This document shows positions 6,148-7,534 of a stretch of 7,534 bases of DNA, one piece after another. How positions within the stretch are numbered: position 1 is the stretch's first letter; each line of letters opens with the position of its first letter. The stretch is from a bacterium. GTDB lineage: Bacteria; Bacillota; Clostridia; Oscillospirales; Acutalibacteraceae. The notes beneath the pieces are model-generated. The model did not search any database. It worked only from the letters and a program-made list of their open reading frames with translations, and was not told where the DNA came from. The translations under genes were made by a program, and so were the position numbers. The stretch covers positions 1 to 7,534 of the forward strand of contig JAHKXX010000117.1 of assembly GCA_020627425.1 (NCBI GenBank), in the 5' to 3' direction.

Positions 6148-7534
6148 TCAGTATACTCCCCTATAGTACAGTCCGCGGGTGTACTTTCCTTCCGGCGCCA
6201 AAGCTTTGTTATAAAGCCGTAGAGCCTCCTTTTTTTCGTTTTCCGTTTCAAGCGAAAAACGCATAACCTCAAAATCAACTCCGGTTATCTCTTTCCTTCT
6301 GTCGGAAAGCGTCAGCGGAAGGGAGTTGAGCAGCTCTGTACACTCACCTATTGTCTGAAGGGGGAATTCTATATTTTTTCTGTCAATAAGACTGTGTTTT
6401 TCTTTTGTAAAGTCAAAACCTGTACCGTCCGCCGAGCCGGGGCAGTTTCTCATAAGCATAAGCGGCAGACGACCATAGGTGATTATACCCGTGGGTATAG
6501 CTTCTCCGATAGCAGAGATCTGATCGAGGGTAAGCTCGAATGAAAGCTCGGCGTCCATAACACCAAGCTCTCTCAGTTGCATTAGAGAACGGGTATTTGT
6601 AATATTCAGTCCGAAGCCGCCGTGAATATCCATATCAAGCTGTCTTGCAAGATAAACAGAGCCGATATTTGAGGCGAGAACTTCATTTATGCCAAGCCGC
6701 TGTATCTCTTTAAGACGCCTTATAATTTCTTCTTCCTGTGAGAAAATACCCCTCGGTATTTCGACTGCAACGGCAAAGCCCCTGTCCATAAGCTCTGTAA
6801 GCTCTTTGTCACCAAGAGTCATCGGTACATAAATAAGCTCACACTCAAGGAATTCATCAGGTATACAGTTATCCGTAAAGCGTGCGCGAAGAAGACGCTT
6901 TCTGGTTTTCTGCTTTTTCGGAGTATTTGTGATCTCTATATGCGAAAACTCCACAGGGTCGCGTTTTGTCCTCTCTGAGAGCAAGCCCGAGAGCGCCTCG
7001 CGTCTGATATTATTCAGCACGGGTGCCGGCAAAAAAAGCCCGTTATCAATATCGCAGCCGAAGCTCTCTATGTAAAACGGAGTTCCGCCTGTCTTTTTGA
7101 TAGACTCATAGCAACGCTCCCTGTCAGTCGGCACCTTTTTTGCAGACTGGGGTACATCTCCTGTTGAGGTATAGCTGTGATTCTCTTTATCACTTACAGT
7201 AAGCTTTATAGGGAGGTTTCTGTCAGCGGTCAGATATGCATTTACAGGTATCCGACTAAGCTCGTCCCTGTAGCCTTCGTGAATGGATGCGAGCACCTTG
7301 CCGGAGGCACTTAGAACATCTTCCTTGCTGCGTATACCAAACATCCCGGTGCCGCGTTTTCCTGTATAATACCCGTCTGTAAAGCCCGAGCGGCTGAACA
7401 CCGCCGACAGCTTTTGATAAAGCTCCTCGTCCACCTTGCCCGTGTCAAGACTCATTCTGCAGGCGGCTGTCGCGGCAGCCACATATTCCGGACGCTTCAT
7501 TCTGCCCTCTATTTTTGCAGAGGCAACTCCCATA
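6148..7534 (-). CDS. U32-family protein, RlhA-like, 5' end outside window
   Basis: The C-terminal 461 residues of a large U32-family protein. The visible part opens at ASAKIEGRMKRPEYVA, the motif that in this family follows the N-terminal U32 domain, so the methionine at the edge is internal and roughly 250-300 residues lie outside. Next comes a DUF3656-like segment with FSRSGFTDGYYTGKRG (46-61). From about 230 there is a second U32-like half with HGGFGLNITNTRS (304-316), AELSFELTLDQI (328-339), YGRLPLMLMRNCP (353-365) and LLNSLPLTLSDR (401-412), then a typical C-terminus ending YTRGLYYRGVY. The family was named for collagenase-like peptidases, but characterised members such as RlhA, TrhP and UbiU/UbiV act in RNA or ubiquinone hydroxylation and several bind a 4Fe-4S cluster. 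A role in 23S rRNA hydroxylation is possible by analogy with RlhA, not shown. The usual middle cysteine pair between NCP and the DRK motif is absent (only C364 and C398 remain). Confidence 0.88.
   Translation of the reverse strand, partial: MGVASAKIEGRMKRPEYVAAATAACRMSLDTGKVDEELYQKLSAVFSRSGFTDGYYTGKRGTGMFGIRSKEDVLSASGKVLASIHEGYRDELSRIPVNAYLTADRNLPIKLTVSDKENHSYTSTGDVPQSAKKVPTDRERCYESIKKTGGTPFYIESFGCDIDNGLFLPAPVLNNIRREALSGLLSERTKRDPVEFSHIEITNTPKKQKTRKRLLRARFTDNCIPDEFLECELIYVPMTLGDKELTELMDRGFAVAVEIPRGIFSQEEEIIRRLKEIQRLGINEVLASNIGSVYLARQLDMDIHGGFGLNITNTRSLMQLRELGVMDAELSFELTLDQISAIGEAIPTGIITYGRLPLMLMRNCPGSADGTGFDFTKEKHSLIDRKNIEFPLQTIGECTELLNSLPLTLSDRRKEITGVDFEVMRFSLETENEKKEALRLYNKALAPEGKYTRGLYYRGVY

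Noticed and set aside
7531..7533. The ATG at the window edge as the start of the U32 gene
   Set aside because: The following ASAKIEGRMK motif is internal in this family, so this methionine is inside the protein and the real start lies outside the window.
1..7534. A previously undescribed defence, mobile or biosynthetic system
   Set aside because: Every gene belongs to a known housekeeping family in a familiar order. There are no transposase, integrase, repeat-array or tRNA signals and no unexplained gap longer than about 165 bp.

Overview
This window is a stretch of bacterial chromosome carrying a conserved cell-shape (elongasome) cluster and its flanks. All eight recognisable genes lie on the minus strand, so transcription runs from high to low coordinates. 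The moderate GC content, short gene gaps, strong purine-rich ribosome binding sites, housekeeping-type promoters and the gene order mreB-mreC-mreD-PBP2-minD-mgsA point to a Gram-positive anaerobe of the Clostridia, plausibly an Oscillospiraceae/Ruminococcus-like gut bacterium. That placement is inferred from protein style and gene order; no rRNA or other phylogenetic marker is present.

Layout in the direction of transcription. (1) 7534-6148: the C-terminal two thirds or so of a U32-family protein (RlhA-like, with a DUF3656-type region), cut off by the window edge. (2) 6121-5684: dut, a trimeric dUTPase, 26 bp downstream and probably cotranscribed. (3) 5683-5521: a regulatory gap with a weak terminator-like element, an inverted repeat and a near-consensus promoter (TTGAGA, 17 bp, TATAAT). 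(4) 5520-4519: mreB. (5) 4518-4388: a gap holding a GC-rich hairpin with a T-tract that looks like an intrinsic terminator inside the operon. (6) 4387-3563 mreC, 3537-3031 mreD and 3027-991 mrdA (PBP2), tightly packed. (7) 990-882: a second promoter (TTGACT, 17 bp, TATGTT with extended TGn). (8) 881-144: a MinD-type ATPase. (9) 96-1: the first 32 codons of methylglyoxal synthase, mgsA, running off the window.

MreB filaments at the membrane, MreC/MreD and the transpeptidase PBP2 form the core of the machinery that inserts peptidoglycan along the cell cylinder. RodA, the usual glycosyltransferase partner, is not in the window. The MinD homologue follows as it does in many Firmicutes, but neither minC nor minE accompanies it, and its C-terminal membrane-targeting helix is missing. 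dut and the U32 gene are housekeeping neighbours.

I find no mobile element, CRISPR array, RNA gene or unknown multigene system. The main points of interest are small: an apparent CTG start for mreC, the terminator between mreB and mreC, the orphan helix-less MinD with its own promoter and a very short leader, and the loss of the middle cysteines in the second half of the U32 protein.
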